DNA from: Maribacter sp.
GTDB lineage: Bacteria; Bacteroidota; Bacteroidia; Flavobacteriales; Flavobacteriaceae
Assembly: GCA_002749285.1 (NCBI GenBank)
Contig: PDPR01000016.1
Location: 34,075-98,074, forward strand
Direction: 5' to 3'
Length of the DNA: 64,000 nt
In this document: positions 33,731 through 45,173 of the stretch, piece by piece
Layout: each line of letters begins with the position of its first letter
Position numbering within the stretch: the first letter of the stretch is position 1
Program-made: the position numbers and the translations under genes
Notes under the pieces: model-generated
Told to the model about the DNA's origin: nothing
The model's database searches: none
The model's input: the letters and a program-made list of their open reading frames with translations, nothing else

Positions 33731-35272
33731 CTATAAACCACACAAGTACAACGACTTATAATAAGCATCAACGGATTTTTTCCAGGTGAACCGCTTTTTT
33801 TTGGCATTTGCCTGTATTTTTTTCCATTGGGGTTTGTCGTTATTATAGATATCCAAGACCAAGTCAAATGAAGCTACCATATTTTTGATCTTTTCATCAT
33901 AGGTATCCCCATCAAAACTAAATCCCGTTTTCAGATGTTCTACAGTATCTTTCAAACCACCCGTATGGTGCACCAAACAGGGGTGTCCATTTCTCATGGC
34001 CAACATTTGGCTAATACCACAAGGCTCAAACAGGCTTGGCATAAAATACAGGTCTGTTTCCAGGTATATGGAATCAATAACATCCTCTGATTGGGCATTT
34101 ATAAAAATAAGATTGGAATATTCATAGCTAATAGACCTTAACAGCTCCTCATATTCGGGAGCGCCGGTCCCCAATATCATTAGGATTCCATTTTGCTCTT
34201 TCAATTTTTCCAATATTTCGACCAAGGCCTCTGGTGAACGTTTAAAGAAATAAAATTTCTGTTCTGTCAAACGTGCCACACTGGAGACGGTAAAACTAGG
34301 TGGATCGGTCAAGAACCTAACAACCTTCTCCCCTGTATGGGCCAGAAAGTCCGCTTTATATTTTTTTGATTCTTCTTGCAACCATTGAAAAATGGCCTTT
34401 ATGATATTCCTATAAACAGTATCCTTTTCGGCCTCACGAATATTGGCATAGTTGCTTCCATTTAGGATACCGAACAATCTACCTTCATTATCCGCATTTT
34501 GCAAATCGACCTCGAGACCTTCCCCTCCTATAAACTCTGGTGGGGAACTAGGAAGCAGCACATCCTCTTTATACGATGGGGAAACAGTGTGTACGGCATC
34601 GGCAAAACGTATACCTACCGCCATTAGGTTGATACAATCCTGATACCTGTAGTCTTTTAATTCATTTGTATCATAAGGAACATTGGGGAACCAATTCCGC
34701 AAGGAGGCGTAATTATTCTCAAAAGGCCGGATTCCCTGAATTGCAAGGTTATGTATACTATAGACGTACCTCATTTTCTTTAGGGATCGGTATGCAGGGT
34801 GATAAGTCTTCAGGAACAGGATAAGACTTGAATGCCAATCGTGCATATGCACAATATCCAACGTACCAAAGACACCCTGTCTTATAGCTTCGGCAACCGC
34901 AGTGCAAAAAATAACATACTTGATAAAATCGGAATAAAACGGCTCAACAGGATTATTGTGATAGATCTGGGCAATATCCCCTGCCTCAATTTCAGGATGG
35001 TGTATTACATAATGATGGACATTGCCAAACTCTTTCTTCGGAACAACCTCATATAGATCCGCAATATAGGTCACGCCCCTTAGCTCAAAGTCAAGGTTGG
35101 TCTTGAATGTCCCTCCTTTATGCAATCGTGAATAAGCCGGTACTATCACATGGGCCTTATCCCCCCTCTCCGAGATCTGCCGGGGTACATCCCGGACGAC
35201 ATCGCCCATACCACCAGCTTTACATTTATACAACCCATCGTTTTCCGCGGCAACAAAAAGAAAATTCGTCAT
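33731..35272 (-). CDS. glycogen/starch synthase family glycosyltransferase (GT5)
   Basis: The 513-aa protein starts MTNFLFVAAENDGLYKCKAGGMGDVVRDVP; KAGGMGDV takes the place of the ADP/UDP-glucose-binding KxGGLxDV motif. The starch synthase catalytic-domain cores HMHDWHSSL and YSIHNLAIQGI follow. In the C-terminal GT-B domain, FMPSLFEPCGISQMLAMRNGHPCLVHHTGGLKDTV matches the E/GGL nucleotide-sugar-binding region. It should extend alpha-1,4-glucan from a nucleotide sugar. No glgB, glgC or glgP is adjacent. The insertion around ESKKYKADFLAHTGEKVV separates it from classical GlgA, so donor and acceptor are uncertain. Confidence 0.85.
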   Translation of the reverse strand: MTNFLFVAAENDGLYKCKAGGMGDVVRDVPRQISERGDKAHVIVPAYSRLHKGGTFKTNLDFELRGVTYIADLYEVVPKKEFGNVHHYVIHHPEIEAGDIAQIYHNNPVEPFYSDFIKYVIFCTAVAEAIRQGVFGTLDIVHMHDWHSSLILFLKTYHPAYRSLKKMRYVYSIHNLAIQGIRPFENNYASLRNWFPNVPYDTNELKDYRYQDCINLMAVGIRFADAVHTVSPSYKEDVLLPSSPPEFIGGEGLEVDLQNADNEGRLFGILNGSNYANIREAEKDTVYRNIIKAIFQWLQEESKKYKADFLAHTGEKVVRFLTDPPSFTVSSVARLTEQKFYFFKRSPEALVEILEKLKEQNGILMILGTGAPEYEELLRSISYEYSNLIFINAQSEDVIDSIYLETDLYFMPSLFEPCGISQMLAMRNGHPCLVHHTGGLKDTVEHLKTGFSFDGDTYDEKIKNMVASFDLVLDIYNNDKPQWKKIQANAKKKRFTWKKSVDAYYKSLYLCGL

Positions 35273-35340
35273 GTGTTCTCCTAATCGTTAATTAATAACC
35301 GATTTTACATTAAATTAAGTAAAGTTTGGCATTAAGCCAA

Positions 35341-35370
35341 AAAAAAGCCTTTCTAAAGAAAGGCTTTTTT
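35341..35370 (-). terminator. intrinsic terminator of eno
   Basis: A perfect 13-bp stem, AAAAAAGCCTTTC / GAAAGGCTTTTTT, with loop TAAA lies 12 nt past the eno stop. T-runs flank both sides, so it can also work for plus-strand transcripts. Confidence 0.9.
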
Positions 35371-35381
35371 AATTGATCTGG

Positions 35382-36725
<1,344 letters not shown>

Positions 36726-36776
36726 CTACTTTCATGAAGCTTTTAAACATTATTTTCACATGAAAATAACAATAGT

Positions 36777-37901
36777 TTAAACTTTCGTTTTTTTCTTTGC
36801 GGATTTTTCCAAAAACCCGAAAAACCGATCGAAAAGATACTCGGCATCATGGGGTCCAGGACTTGCCTCTGGGTGGTATTGCACAGAGAATACATCCTTG
36901 TCTTTCATTCGTAGGCCGGCCACAGTGCCATCATTTAAATGTACATGGGTTATCTCCAACCCTGGATGGGATTCAGTCTCCTCCCGATTAATGGCAAAGC
37001 CATGGTTTTGGCTGGTAATCTCCCCTTTGCCGGTCAATAGGTTCATCACAGGATGGTTTATACCACGGTGACCATTATGCATTTTATATGTAGAGATTCC
37101 ATTGGCCAATGCAATTACCTGATGTCCCAAGCATATACCAAAAAGTGGCTTGCCAGATGCTATAATATCCTTAGCGGTTTTAATGGCCCCTTTTAAAGGC
37201 TCGGGGTCACCAGGGCCATTTGAGATAAAATAGCCATCAGGGTTCCATTCGCTCATTTGCCCAAAGGTCGCATCATATGGGAATACCTTTATATAGCAGT
37301 CCCTTTTTGCAAGGTTTCTAAGAATATTCTTTTTCACACCAATATCCAAGGCCGATACTCTATAGGTTGCATTCTCGTCCCCATAAAAATAGGCCTCCTT
37401 GGCCGAGACTTTTGACGCAAGCTCCAGTCCCTCCATACTTGGCATTTTTGCAAGTTCAGCCTTAAGTTTATCTATTTGGCCGACATCTGTTGATATCACG
37501 GCATTCATCGCACCATTATCACGTATGTAGCTAACCAATGCCCTTGTGTCAACATCGGATATGGCCAAGGTGTTGTTTTTTTCCAAAAAATCCAACAACC
37601 CCGTAGCACCAGGACGGGAATAATCATAACTGAAGTTCTTACAGATCAACCCAGCTATCTTTATAGAATCCGATTCCACCTCTTCCCCGTTGGCCCCATA
37701 ATTGCCAATATGGGCATTGGTCGTGACCATAAGCTGTCCAAAATAGGAAGGGTCGGTGAATATTTCCTGATAACCGGTCATACCTGTGTTAAAACAAACT
37801 TCCCCAAATGACGTTCCTTCCTTGCCCCCTACGGACTTTCCATGGAAAATGGTTCCATCGGCCAATAATAACAGTGCTCTTTTTTTGGATTGATATTTCA
37901 T
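36777..37901 (-). CDS. carA: carbamoyl-phosphate synthase small (glutaminase) subunit
   Basis: The 374-aa protein has the CarA N-terminal domain (ALLLLADGTIFHGKSVG, EVCFNTGMTGYQEIFTDPSYFGQ) and a class I glutamine amidotransferase domain. Its catalytic Cys is in PLFGICLGHQVIALANG and its His/Glu pair in FSVQYHPEASPGPHDAEYLF. It supplies ammonia to CarB for arginine and pyrimidine synthesis. carB is not in the window. It follows rplQ on the same strand after a terminator and a 324-nt gap, and it precedes eno by about 100 nt. Confidence 0.97.
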   Translation of the reverse strand: MKYQSKKRALLLLADGTIFHGKSVGGKEGTSFGEVCFNTGMTGYQEIFTDPSYFGQLMVTTNAHIGNYGANGEEVESDSIKIAGLICKNFSYDYSRPGATGLLDFLEKNNTLAISDVDTRALVSYIRDNGAMNAVISTDVGQIDKLKAELAKMPSMEGLELASKVSAKEAYFYGDENATYRVSALDIGVKKNILRNLAKRDCYIKVFPYDATFGQMSEWNPDGYFISNGPGDPEPLKGAIKTAKDIIASGKPLFGICLGHQVIALANGISTYKMHNGHRGINHPVMNLLTGKGEITSQNHGFAINREETESHPGLEITHVHLNDGTVAGLRMKDKDVFSVQYHPEASPGPHDAEYLFDRFFGFLEKSAKKKTKV

Positions 37902-38168
37902 TTATCTGTTTTTGGTCTTAAATCTTAATTTTTGATATTCCATTAGGGATATCCTGCCCAATAATCCCTATTCCAAGGAGACAGCCCCAACACTTAAAGT
38001 TATTTCCCCCTACATAGGATCGTACCGTCTTTTGTTGGTTTCCGAATATTGAATTCAATACTTATTTCATTAAAAACAGCTATTCCAGGAAAACAACGAA
38101 CAATTAATACAAACCTAAACAATTCTTTTTTGCCGACAAATTCTATCCCGCACCTTCTGGCCGGACAT
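37902..38168. other. intergenic region upstream of carA, no gene seen
   Basis: About 270 nt lie between the rplQ terminator and carA. No clear -7 element or riboswitch fold was recognised. The 62-aa plus-strand ORF 38049-38237 is low-complexity and runs through the rplQ terminator into rplQ, so it was not accepted. Confidence 0.5.
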
Positions 38169-38200
38169 AAAAAAAGGATAAACTATAAAGTTTATCCTTT
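38169..38200 (-). terminator. intrinsic terminator at the end of the ribosomal superoperon
   Basis: AAAGGATAAAC / GTTTATCCTTT forms an 11-bp stem with a 6-nt loop, followed on the minus strand by a T-run (TTTTTTT), 25 nt after the rplQ stop. Confidence 0.9.
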
Positions 38201-38225
38201 TCTAAATATTCTGGTCAATACCATT

Positions 38226-38729
38226 TTATTCTTCTGAATCGTCAGTTTTGCCATCAGCTACGGGAGCTGGCGAAACCTCGGCTTTTGAGCCACCACCTCT
38301 TCTACTACGCCTTGTAGTTTTCTTCTTGGGCTTATCGGCATTGTAGATTTCGTTGAAATCCACAAGCTCTATCATTGCCATATCGGCATTATCACCTAAA
38401 CGATTACCTAACTTTATGATTCTAGTATAACCACCTGGCCTGTCACCAACCTTCTCGGAAACCTCACTGAACAATCGGGTAACCGCATCCTTGCTTCTTA
38501 AATACTTAAAGACGATACGCCTGTTATGGGTTCCTTTGTCCGCAGATTGGTTGTTCCCTGCTTTTGACTTAGTGATCAAAGGCTCTACGAACTGTTTTAA
38601 GGCCTTCGCCTTTGCTACAGTTGTATTTATCCTTTTATGTTCTATCAAAGAACAAGCCATATTGGCCAACATAGCCTTTCTGTGGGCCGCTTTTCTTCCT
38701 AAGTGATTAACTTTCTTACCGTGTCTCAT
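38226..38729 (-). CDS. rplQ: 50S ribosomal protein L17
   Basis: The 167-aa protein has the L17 core [37 protein letters not shown] and [10 protein letters not shown] basic/acidic C-terminal extension ([22 protein letters not shown]) is typical for Bacteroidota L17. It lines the polypeptide exit-tunnel side of the 50S subunit. It is the last gene of the superoperon, 59 nt after rpoA and just before a strong terminator. Confidence 0.97.
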   Translation of the reverse strand: MRHGKKVNHLGRKAAHRKAMLANMACSLIEHKRINTTVAKAKALKQFVEPLITKSKAGNNQSADKGTHNRRIVFKYLRSKDAVTRLFSEVSEKVGDRPGGYTRIIKLGNRLGDNADMAMIELVDFNEIYNADKPKKKTTRRSRRGGGSKAEVSPAPVADGKTDDSEE

Positions 38730-38788
38730 CTTCTAAATTTATCATCTTGCTACCAAACCCGAATAGTCGAGGAGCAAAATATGATTAC

Positions 38789-39781
38789 TTAATCTTTATC
38801 TAATTTATATTTTGAAAGATCCATACCAAAGCTAAGACCCTTGTTGATTACCAACTCTTCCAACTCTGTCAAGGATTTTTTACCAAAATTCCTAAACTTC
38901 ATTAAATCGTTCTTGTTGAACGAGACCAAGTCCCCCAATGTGTCGACCTCAGCTGCTTTCAAGCAATTCAAGGCACGTACCGAAAGATCCATATCGACCA
39001 ATTTTGTTTTCAAAAGTTGGCGCATATGCAATGATTCCTCATCATATGTCTCGGTCTGGGCAATCTCGTCAGCCTCCAAGGTAATACGCTCGTCAGAGAA
39101 CAACATAAAGTGATGTATCAAGACTTTAGCCCCTTCTGTCAAAGCATCTTTTGGGTGTATCGACCCATCGGTAACGATTTCAAAAACCAATTTTTCATAA
39201 TCGGTCTTTTGTTCGACCCTAAAGTTCTCAATGCTATATTTTACATTCTTTATAGGTGTAAAAATAGAATCGACAGCAATAGTACCTAAGGCGGTATTGG
39301 ATTTTTTGTTTTCCTCGGCCGGAACATAGCCCCTGCCCTTATCAATAACTATTTCCATATTGACAACGACCTTGGGATCCATATTACAGATAACCAAATC
39401 AGGGTTCAAAACTTGATAACCTGAAATGAATTTCTGAAAATCGCCTGCGGTCAATTGGTCTTTACCACTTACCGATATGGAAACAACCTCTGCCTCTGAA
39501 TCCTCGATCTGTTTTTTGAATCGAACTTGCTTCAAGTTCAAGATCATCTCGGTAACATCTTCTACAACACCCGGGATTACCGAAAATTCATGTTCAACCT
39601 TATCGATTCTTACCGAAGTAATGGCATGGCCTTCCAAAGAGGAAAGCAATACTCTTCTTAATGCATTCCCAATGGTTAATCCGTAACCAGGTTCCAATGG
39701 TCGAAATTCAAATTTCCCTTCGAAATCTGAAGAATCGATCATTATTACTTTATCGGGTTTCTGAAAATTAAATAATGCCAT
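38789..39781 (-). CDS. rpoA: DNA-directed RNA polymerase alpha subunit
   Basis: The 330-aa subunit has an N-terminal assembly domain ([35 protein letters not shown]) and a C-terminal DNA- and activator-contacting domain ([44 protein letters not shown]). Two copies nucleate core RNA polymerase. Its position between rpsD and rplQ is the standard alpha-operon order. Confidence 0.98.
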   Translation of the reverse strand: MALFNFQKPDKVIMIDSSDFEGKFEFRPLEPGYGLTIGNALRRVLLSSLEGHAITSVRIDKVEHEFSVIPGVVEDVTEMILNLKQVRFKKQIEDSEAEVVSISVSGKDQLTAGDFQKFISGYQVLNPDLVICNMDPKVVVNMEIVIDKGRGYVPAEENKKSNTALGTIAVDSIFTPIKNVKYSIENFRVEQKTDYEKLVFEIVTDGSIHPKDALTEGAKVLIHHFMLFSDERITLEADEIAQTETYDEESLHMRQLLKTKLVDMDLSVRALNCLKAAEVDTLGDLVSFNKNDLMKFRNFGKKSLTELEELVINKGLSFGMDLSKYKLDKD

Positions 39782-39799
39782 AATTGGATCAGTGTTGTT

Positions 39800-40405
39800 T
39801 TATTTTGAGTATAACTCGACTATTAATTGTTCCTTGATATTTTCAGGAATCTGCATTCTTTCCGGGACCGATACAAAAGTACCCTCTTTCTTTTCCGTAT
39901 TCCAGGTAATCCATTCATACACATGACTGCTGGCTTCCAAAGCATCTTGAATTGTCTGCAAAGACTTCGACTTCTCGCGCACTCCAACAACATCTCCCGC
40001 CTTTAAGGAATAGGAAGGTATATTGACCAACTCCCCATTTACCGTAATGTGCCTATGTGAGACCAATTGCCTGGCTCCTCTTCTTGATGTAGAGATGCCC
40101 ATTCTATACACAACATTGTCCAACCTTGATTCACACAATTGCAAAAGCACCTCACCGGTAACCCCTTTGCTTTTATTGGCCTTGGAGAATAGGTTTCTAA
40201 ACTGGCGCTCTAAAATACCATAGGTATATTTTGCTTTTTGCTTCTCCATCAACTGGATAGCATATTCCGATTTTTTACCTCTACGGCGATTTTGTCCGTG
40301 TTGTCCTGGAGGGTAATTTTTATTTTCAAAAGACTTGTCGTCTCCAAAAATCGCTTCACCGAATTTACGGGCGATTTTACTTTTTGGTCCTGTGTATCTT
40401 GCCAT
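39800..40405 (-). CDS. rpsD: 30S ribosomal protein S4
   Basis: The 201-aa primary 16S rRNA binder starts [21 protein letters not shown] and has an S4 RNA-binding domain ([42 protein letters not shown]). No CxxC zinc knuckle is present in the N-terminal part, so this is the zinc-free form. It lies 84 nt after rpsK, a wider gap than most in the operon. S4 is an autoregulator in some bacteria, so that gap may contain a leader site. Confidence 0.98.
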   Translation of the reverse strand: MARYTGPKSKIARKFGEAIFGDDKSFENKNYPPGQHGQNRRRGKKSEYAIQLMEKQKAKYTYGILERQFRNLFSKANKSKGVTGEVLLQLCESRLDNVVYRMGISTSRRGARQLVSHRHITVNGELVNIPSYSLKAGDVVGVREKSKSLQTIQDALEASSHVYEWITWNTEKKEGTFVSVPERMQIPENIKEQLIVELYSK

Positions 40406-40489
40406 CTTCTTTTAATTTGGAAGTGTGATCATGAATTAAGGCTTAATCCTTCGATAATCGTAACTACACCTCCTATGAATTAATCTTAG

Positions 40490-40882
40490 TTAAACTCTTC
40501 TTCTTTTTGGTGGTCTACATCCATTATGTGGCATTGGGGTAACATCGATGATCTCCGTCACCTCGATACCTGAATTATGTATGGAACGAATTGCGGACTC
40601 CCTACCATTTCCAGGCCCCTTAACATAAACCTTTACTTTCCTAAGACCTGCCTCACGGGCTACTTTGGCACAATCCTCAGCGGCTACCTGTGCAGCATAG
40701 GGAGTATTCTTTTTAGATCCCCTGAATCCTAGTTTTCCGGCTGATGACCAAGAAATAACATCTCCTTTTTTATTGGTCAACGATATAATGATATTATTGA
40801 AGGATGCTGTAACGTGAGCTTCCCCGACCGCATCTACTATAACTTTACGTTTCTTAGCCGATTTTGCATTTGTCTTTGCCAT
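40490..40882 (-). CDS. rpsK: 30S ribosomal protein S11
   Basis: The 130-aa platform protein has [46 protein letters not shown] and the signature [23 protein letters not shown], ending in [11 protein letters not shown]. It sits 13 nt after rpsM in normal alpha-operon order. Confidence 0.98.
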   Translation of the reverse strand: MAKTNAKSAKKRKVIVDAVGEAHVTASFNNIIISLTNKKGDVISWSSAGKLGFRGSKKNTPYAAQVAAEDCAKVAREAGLRKVKVYVKGPGNGRESAIRSIHNSGIEVTEIIDVTPMPHNGCRPPKRRRV

Positions 40883-40895
40883 AATATGCTACTTA

Positions 40896-41270
40896 TTATT
40901 TAGTTGCCTTTTTCTTGTTGGCCACTGTTTTTCTTTTTCCTTTTCGGGTCCTGGAATTGTTCTTGGTCCTTTGCCCTCTTAATGGTAGACCGGCTCTATG
41001 ACGAATACCCCTGTAACAACCAATATCCATTAATCGCTTAATGTTCAATTGGGTCTCTGACCGTAATTCACCCTCGATAGTGAACAGGGCCACTGTCTCT
41101 CGAATACGACCAATCTCATCATCGTTCCAGTCAGAAACTTTAGTATCCTCACTAACCTGGGCCTTTTCTAAAATCTCTTTAGCTCTACTTCTACCGATAC
41201 CAAAGATATAGGTAAGGGCTATTACCCCTCTTTTCTGTTTTGGTATATCTATACCTGCAATTCTTGCCAT
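40896..41270 (-). CDS. rpsM: 30S ribosomal protein S13
   Basis: The 124-aa head protein starts [34 protein letters not shown] and contains [30 protein letters not shown], the P-site tRNA-contacting basic tail. It begins 2 nt after rpmJ. Confidence 0.98.
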   Translation of the reverse strand: MARIAGIDIPKQKRGVIALTYIFGIGRSRAKEILEKAQVSEDTKVSDWNDDEIGRIRETVALFTIEGELRSETQLNIKRLMDIGCYRGIRHRAGLPLRGQRTKNNSRTRKGKRKTVANKKKATK

Positions 41271-41272
41271 AA

Positions 41273-41389
41273 TTATCCTTGTCTTTGTTTAAATCTAGGA
41301 TTCTTTTTGTTGATTACGTACAACCTGCCTTTTCTGCGTACTATTTTGCAATCGGCACTTCTTTTCTTTACTGAAGCTCTAACTTTCAT
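41273..41389 (-). CDS. rpmJ: 50S ribosomal protein L36, zinc-free form
   Basis: The 38-aa gene is absent from the ORF track because of its length. The product starts [20 protein letters not shown], continues [15 protein letters not shown] and ends RQG. Only one of the four zinc ligands of the classical C+ L36 remains (DCK), so this is a C- type that does not need zinc. It lies between infA (9 nt) and rpsM (2 nt), its usual position. Confidence 0.95.
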   Translation of the reverse strand: MKVRASVKKRSADCKIVRRKGRLYVINKKNPRFKQRQG

Positions 41390-41398
41390 CTTACTGTC

Positions 41399-41614
41399 TT
41401 AATATCTATATGTGATTCTTGCTTTGGTAAGATCATATGGGCTCATCTCCAACTTAACCTTATCCCCAGGGAGCAATTTTATATAATGCATTCTCATTTT
41501 GCCTGAGATATGTGCCGTGACCACATGGCCATTTTCCAATTCCACCCGGAACATTGCATTTGATAGTGCCTCTATAATAGACCCATCCTGTTCTATTGCT
41601 GCTTGTTTAGCCAT
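41399..41614 (-). CDS. infA: translation initiation factor IF-1
   Basis: The 71-aa OB-fold protein starts [41 protein letters not shown] and ends [11 protein letters not shown], matching IF-1. It binds the 30S A site during initiation. It lies directly after secY (3 nt) with neither adk nor map between them. Confidence 0.97.
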   Translation of the reverse strand: MAKQAAIEQDGSIIEALSNAMFRVELENGHVVTAHISGKMRMHYIKLLPGDKVKLEMSPYDLTKARITYRY

Positions 41615-41617
41615 AAT

Positions 41618-42961
41618 CTATGCTACTTTTCTGTTTTTACCAGATTTCATTAAACCATCATAATGTCTGTTCAACAAATAAGCGTTTACCTGTTGTACCG
41701 TGTCAATAGCCACACCCACCATAATCAATAAGGAGGTACCCCCATAGAACATGGCCCAACCGGATTGGACGTCCATAAGCTTAACAACAATAGCAGGCAA
41801 TACTGCCAACAAGGCCAAAAAGACCGATCCCGGTAATGTTATCAACGACATGATCTTATCAAGAAAATCACCGGTTTCCTTACCTGGTCTTATACCAGGG
41901 ATAAACCCACCACTTCTCTTCAAGTCATCCGCCATTTTATTCGTAGGTACCGTAATTGCCGTATAGAAATAGGTAAATATGATTATCAACAATGCGAACA
42001 ATATGTTATAGGCCAAACCGAATATATCCTGGAATTGTACTTCCATCCATTGTCCCATTGCCGTATTGTTGAACGTTCTACCGAGCAACCCAGGAACGAA
42101 CATTATCGCTTGTGCAAAAATAATAGGCATTACCCCAGATGCATTCAACTTCAATGGGATGTACTGCCTAGACCCCATCACATTTTTCTCATAACCGCCA
42201 GAAGCTGTTCTCCTTGCGTACTGTACCGGTATCTGTCTTGTTGCCATCACCAGTAATATACTTGCCAAAATCACCAAGAACCAAAGAATAACCTCAACAA
42301 GGATGAACATCAACCCCCCATTGTTGTTCACTGTCCTGGAAACAAATTCCTGTACAAAGGATTGTGGAAGTCTCGCAATGATACCTACCATGATCAACAA
42401 TGAGATACCATTACCAATGCCTTTATCGGTAATTTTCTCCCCCAACCACATTGCAAAGACACAACCTGTTACCAATATGATGACCGAAGGGATAATAAAA
42501 TCCAATCCTTTGCCCAATACAAAAGCACTATCTGGCACACCCAATGCACCAAGGCTATATAAGTAAGCAGGTGCCTGGACAATACAGATACCAATGGTCA
42601 ACCATCTTGTTATTTGATTGATCGTTTTTCTACCGCTCTCCCCTTCTTTCTGCAACTTCTGTAAATACGGAATGGCAATACCCATAAGCTGTACAACAAT
42701 CGACGCTGAGATATATGGCATGATCCCCAATGCAAAAACAGAGGCATTTGCAAAAGCCCCGCCTGTAAAAGCATTTAGAATACCCAATATACCATTATCG
42801 GTACTAGAGGTCAATTCGGCCAATTGTGCCGTATCGATACCGGGAAGAACAATTTGACAACCAAAGCGGTATACCAAAAGAAGACCTAAGGTAATTGTTA
42901 TTCTATCCCTTAGCTCCTCGATCTTCCAAATATTGGATAGTGTCTCGATAAATTTCTTCAT
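41618..42961 (-). CDS. secY: preprotein translocase subunit SecY
   Basis: The 447-aa inner-membrane channel protein has ten hydrophobic segments. It starts MKKFIETLSNIWKIEELRDRITITLGLLLVYRFG and has the plug region GGAFANASVFALGIMPYISASIVVQL. The cytoplasmic loop with IPVQYARR and the TM7-TM8 region FIPGIRPGKETGDFLDKI are present. It forms the SecYEG pore that receives proteins from SRP and SecA. It follows rplO by 18 nt as in most spc operons. Confidence 0.98.
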   Translation of the reverse strand: MKKFIETLSNIWKIEELRDRITITLGLLLVYRFGCQIVLPGIDTAQLAELTSSTDNGILGILNAFTGGAFANASVFALGIMPYISASIVVQLMGIAIPYLQKLQKEGESGRKTINQITRWLTIGICIVQAPAYLYSLGALGVPDSAFVLGKGLDFIIPSVIILVTGCVFAMWLGEKITDKGIGNGISLLIMVGIIARLPQSFVQEFVSRTVNNNGGLMFILVEVILWFLVILASILLVMATRQIPVQYARRTASGGYEKNVMGSRQYIPLKLNASGVMPIIFAQAIMFVPGLLGRTFNNTAMGQWMEVQFQDIFGLAYNILFALLIIIFTYFYTAITVPTNKMADDLKRSGGFIPGIRPGKETGDFLDKIMSLITLPGSVFLALLAVLPAIVVKLMDVQSGWAMFYGGTSLLIMVGVAIDTVQQVNAYLLNRHYDGLMKSGKNRKVA

Positions 42962-42979
42962 AGTGATGTATTATCTGGC

Positions 42980-43432
42980 TTATAAATTTATTGCTTCACC
43001 GCCAGCTGCCTCAATAGCCGCCTTTGCAGTAGCTGTAAACTTATGCACTGATACTTTTAAGGGTGCTTTCAACTCTCCCCTTCCTAAGATCTTGACTAAA
43101 TCGTTCTTTCCTACCAAACCTAACTCGACAAGGTCATCAAAGGTAACAACATCCTTGATCACTTTGTTGTCGGCCAATTCTTGAAGTTTGTCAAGATTGA
43201 CCCCTTTATATTCCTTTCGGTTGATATTGGTGAAACCGAACTTGGGAACACGCCTTTGCAATGGCATCTGCCCTCCTTCAAAACCGATTTTCTTGGAATA
43301 TCCAGACCTAGACTTAGCTCCTTTATGTCCTCGAGTTGCAGTTCCCCCCTTACCTGAGCCCTGACCTCTTCCTACCCTTTTGCCATCCCTATTGACGGCA
43401 CCTTCAGCTGGTTTTAGATTACTTAAATTCAT
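42980..43432 (-). CDS. rplO: 50S ribosomal protein L15
   Basis: The 150-aa protein has the Gly/Arg-rich N-terminal extension KRVGRGQGSGKGGTATRGHKGAKSRSG and FEGGQMPLQRRVPKFGF, with a globular C-terminus (VDLVELGLV-type helix, KFTATAKAAIEAAGGE). It is a late-assembly 23S rRNA binder. It follows rpmD by 15 nt. Confidence 0.98.
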   Translation of the reverse strand: MNLSNLKPAEGAVNRDGKRVGRGQGSGKGGTATRGHKGAKSRSGYSKKIGFEGGQMPLQRRVPKFGFTNINRKEYKGVNLDKLQELADNKVIKDVVTFDDLVELGLVGKNDLVKILGRGELKAPLKVSVHKFTATAKAAIEAAGGEAINL

Positions 43433-43447
43433 TACACTATATGTATA

Positions 43448-43627
43448 TTAAGCTTCCTCCGAGGAAACTAAGTGTTTAACTTTATCTATCATGCCAAGAA
43501 TATTTGGCGTGGCATCGTGTTCTACTACTTGACCGATCTTACGTAGCCCTAAAGCCTCCAAAGTCCTTTTTTGGTCCTGTGGTCGCTTAATACCACTTTT
43601 TAATTGTTTTACTTTGATCTTTGCCAT
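43448..43627 (-). CDS. rpmD: 50S ribosomal protein L30
   Basis: The 59-aa protein is missing from the ORF track because it is just below the length cut-off. It starts MAKIKVKQLKSGIKRPQDQK and continues RTLEALGLRKIGQVVEHDAT, then PNILGMIDKVKHLVSSEEA, a normal bacterial L30 ferredoxin-like fold. It lies between rpsE and rplO as expected, though 81 nt separate it from rpsE, more than elsewhere in this part of the operon. Confidence 0.96.
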   Translation of the reverse strand: MAKIKVKQLKSGIKRPQDQKRTLEALGLRKIGQVVEHDATPNILGMIDKVKHLVSSEEA

Positions 43628-43708
43628 TTTTCCTAGTATTTCGAAGTCGATGTTCAGTAGGCACGAATGGGAAACCCGAATCGTTTTACCTATATCCGAT
43701 ACTTCTTT

Positions 43709-44233
43709 TTATCCTTTAAAAACCTTATCCAATGAAACCCCTCTTTGTTTGGCTACCGTACTGGCGCCCCGCAACTGCAATAACGCATCGAATGTGGCCT
43801 TGACAACATTGTGCGGATTGGATGAACCTTGTGATTTGGACAATACATCATGTACACCAACCGATTCCAATACCGCTCTCACGGCACCACCTGCAATTAC
43901 TCCTGTACCATGGGATGCTGGCTGGATATAAACCCTGGCCCCTCCATATTTCCCTTTTTGCTCATGTGGCAATGTATGCTTGTCCAGAGGAATCCTAATA
44001 AGGTTCTTCTTCGCATCTTCAATAGCTTTGGCAATGGCAGTGGCCACCTCCTTGGATTTACCCAGACCATGGCCTACGACACCGGCCTCATCACCTACCA
44101 CTACGATAGCGGAAAATCCAAATGCCCTACCACCTTTGGTTACTTTGGTTACCCTTTGCACACCAACCAACCTATCTTTAAGCTCTAAACCTCCTGGTTT
44201 AACAGTTTCTACGTTTTTGTATTTCTGGTACAT
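43709..44233 (-). CDS. rpsE: 30S ribosomal protein S5
   Basis: The 174-aa protein has the N-terminal dsRBD-like region ([48 protein letters not shown]) and a C-terminal part with [39 protein letters not shown]. It contributes to decoding accuracy near the mRNA entry channel. It begins 8 nt after rplR. Confidence 0.98.
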   Translation of the reverse strand: MYQKYKNVETVKPGGLELKDRLVGVQRVTKVTKGGRAFGFSAIVVVGDEAGVVGHGLGKSKEVATAIAKAIEDAKKNLIRIPLDKHTLPHEQKGKYGGARVYIQPASHGTGVIAGGAVRAVLESVGVHDVLSKSQGSSNPHNVVKATFDALLQLRGASTVAKQRGVSLDKVFKG

Positions 44234-44241
44234 ACTCTATA

Positions 44242-44598
44242 TTAAAATTTTAGTCCTGCTTCCCTTGCCGCTTCCGCAAGTGCCTTAACCCTTCCGTGGT
44301 ACAGATTACCCCCCCTATCGAAGGCAACCTTTTCTATACCGGCTTTCTGGCATTTTTCAGCAATGGATTTACCTACTAATCTTGCCATTTCAGATTTACT
44401 CCCCTTGGCCGATGCCAAGTCCTTATCCCTAGAAGAAGCAGCAAGCAAGGTGTTTCCGTTATTATCATCGATTACTTGTACATAGATCCCTGTATTACTT
44501 CTAAACACAGCCAACCTTGGCCTTTCAGCGGTTCCGAAAGAGACCTTTCTGATTCTCCTTCTAATTCTAAATTTTCTCTGAGTCTTTGATAATCCCAT
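44242..44598 (-). CDS. rplR: 50S ribosomal protein L18
   Basis: The 118-aa 5S rRNA binder has [43 protein letters not shown] and ends [26 protein letters not shown]. It works with L5 and 5S rRNA in the central protuberance. It follows rplF by 11 nt. Confidence 0.98.
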   Translation of the reverse strand: MGLSKTQRKFRIRRRIRKVSFGTAERPRLAVFRSNTGIYVQVIDDNNGNTLLAASSRDKDLASAKGSKSEMARLVGKSIAEKCQKAGIEKVAFDRGGNLYHGRVKALAEAAREAGLKF

Positions 44599-44609
44599 GA
44601 TACTTATTA

Positions 44610-45152
44610 TTAAGCTGATTTACCTGCTTTTCTTCTTAATTGTTCCCCTACGAACCTAATTCCTTTTCCTTTGTAAGGTTCTGGCTTACGGAAAGAACGG
44701 ATCTTTGCCGCTACCTGCCCTACCAATTGCTTGTCAAAAGAGGTAAGTTTTATGATCGGGTTCTTTCCTTTTTCAGAACTGGTCTCTATTTTCACTTCCG
44801 GGGCGATGTCCAAAACTATATTGTGTGAAAAACCAAGTGCCAGATCCAATTTTTGTCCTTGATGACTGGCCCTGTAACCAACACCTACCAATTCAAGTTC
44901 CTTGGTCCATCCTTTGGACACCCCTTCGACCATATTCAAGACAAGTGACCTGTAAAGACCGTGCTTTGATCTGGCCCCTATCGAATCGGATGGTCTTGTA
45001 ACCCAAGCTTGTCCATCTTCAATCTTTATGGCCACACCGGAAAACTCTTGGGTCAACTCGCCCAGTTTACCTTTCACAGTAACCACATTCTCTTTTACAT
45101 CTATAGTCACTCCTTCTGGAATCGCTATCGGATTATTACCTATTCTTGACAT
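44610..45152 (-). CDS. rplF: 50S ribosomal protein L6
   Basis: The 180-aa protein consists of two L6 domains: [31 protein letters not shown], and the C-terminal [33 protein letters not shown] with the L6 signature PEPYKGKGI. It sits near the factor-binding site of the 50S subunit. It follows rpsH by 21 nt. Confidence 0.98.
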   Translation of the reverse strand: MSRIGNNPIAIPEGVTIDVKENVVTVKGKLGELTQEFSGVAIKIEDGQAWVTRPSDSIGARSKHGLYRSLVLNMVEGVSKGWTKELELVGVGYRASHQGQKLDLALGFSHNIVLDIAPEVKIETSSEKGKNPIIKLTSFDKQLVGQVAAKIRSFRKPEPYKGKGIRFVGEQLRRKAGKSA

Positions 45153-45173
45153 TTTTTTACTCTTTATATAGTA

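Noticed and set aside
36773-36786. AGTTTAAACT next to the carA stop as another element copy
   Set aside because: Half of it is the carA C-terminal codons and stop; there are no extended arms or flanks like the other copies.
38049-38237. 62-aa plus-strand ORF between carA and rplQ
   Set aside because: It crosses the rplQ terminator hairpin and enters the rplQ 3' end; composition is not protein-like.
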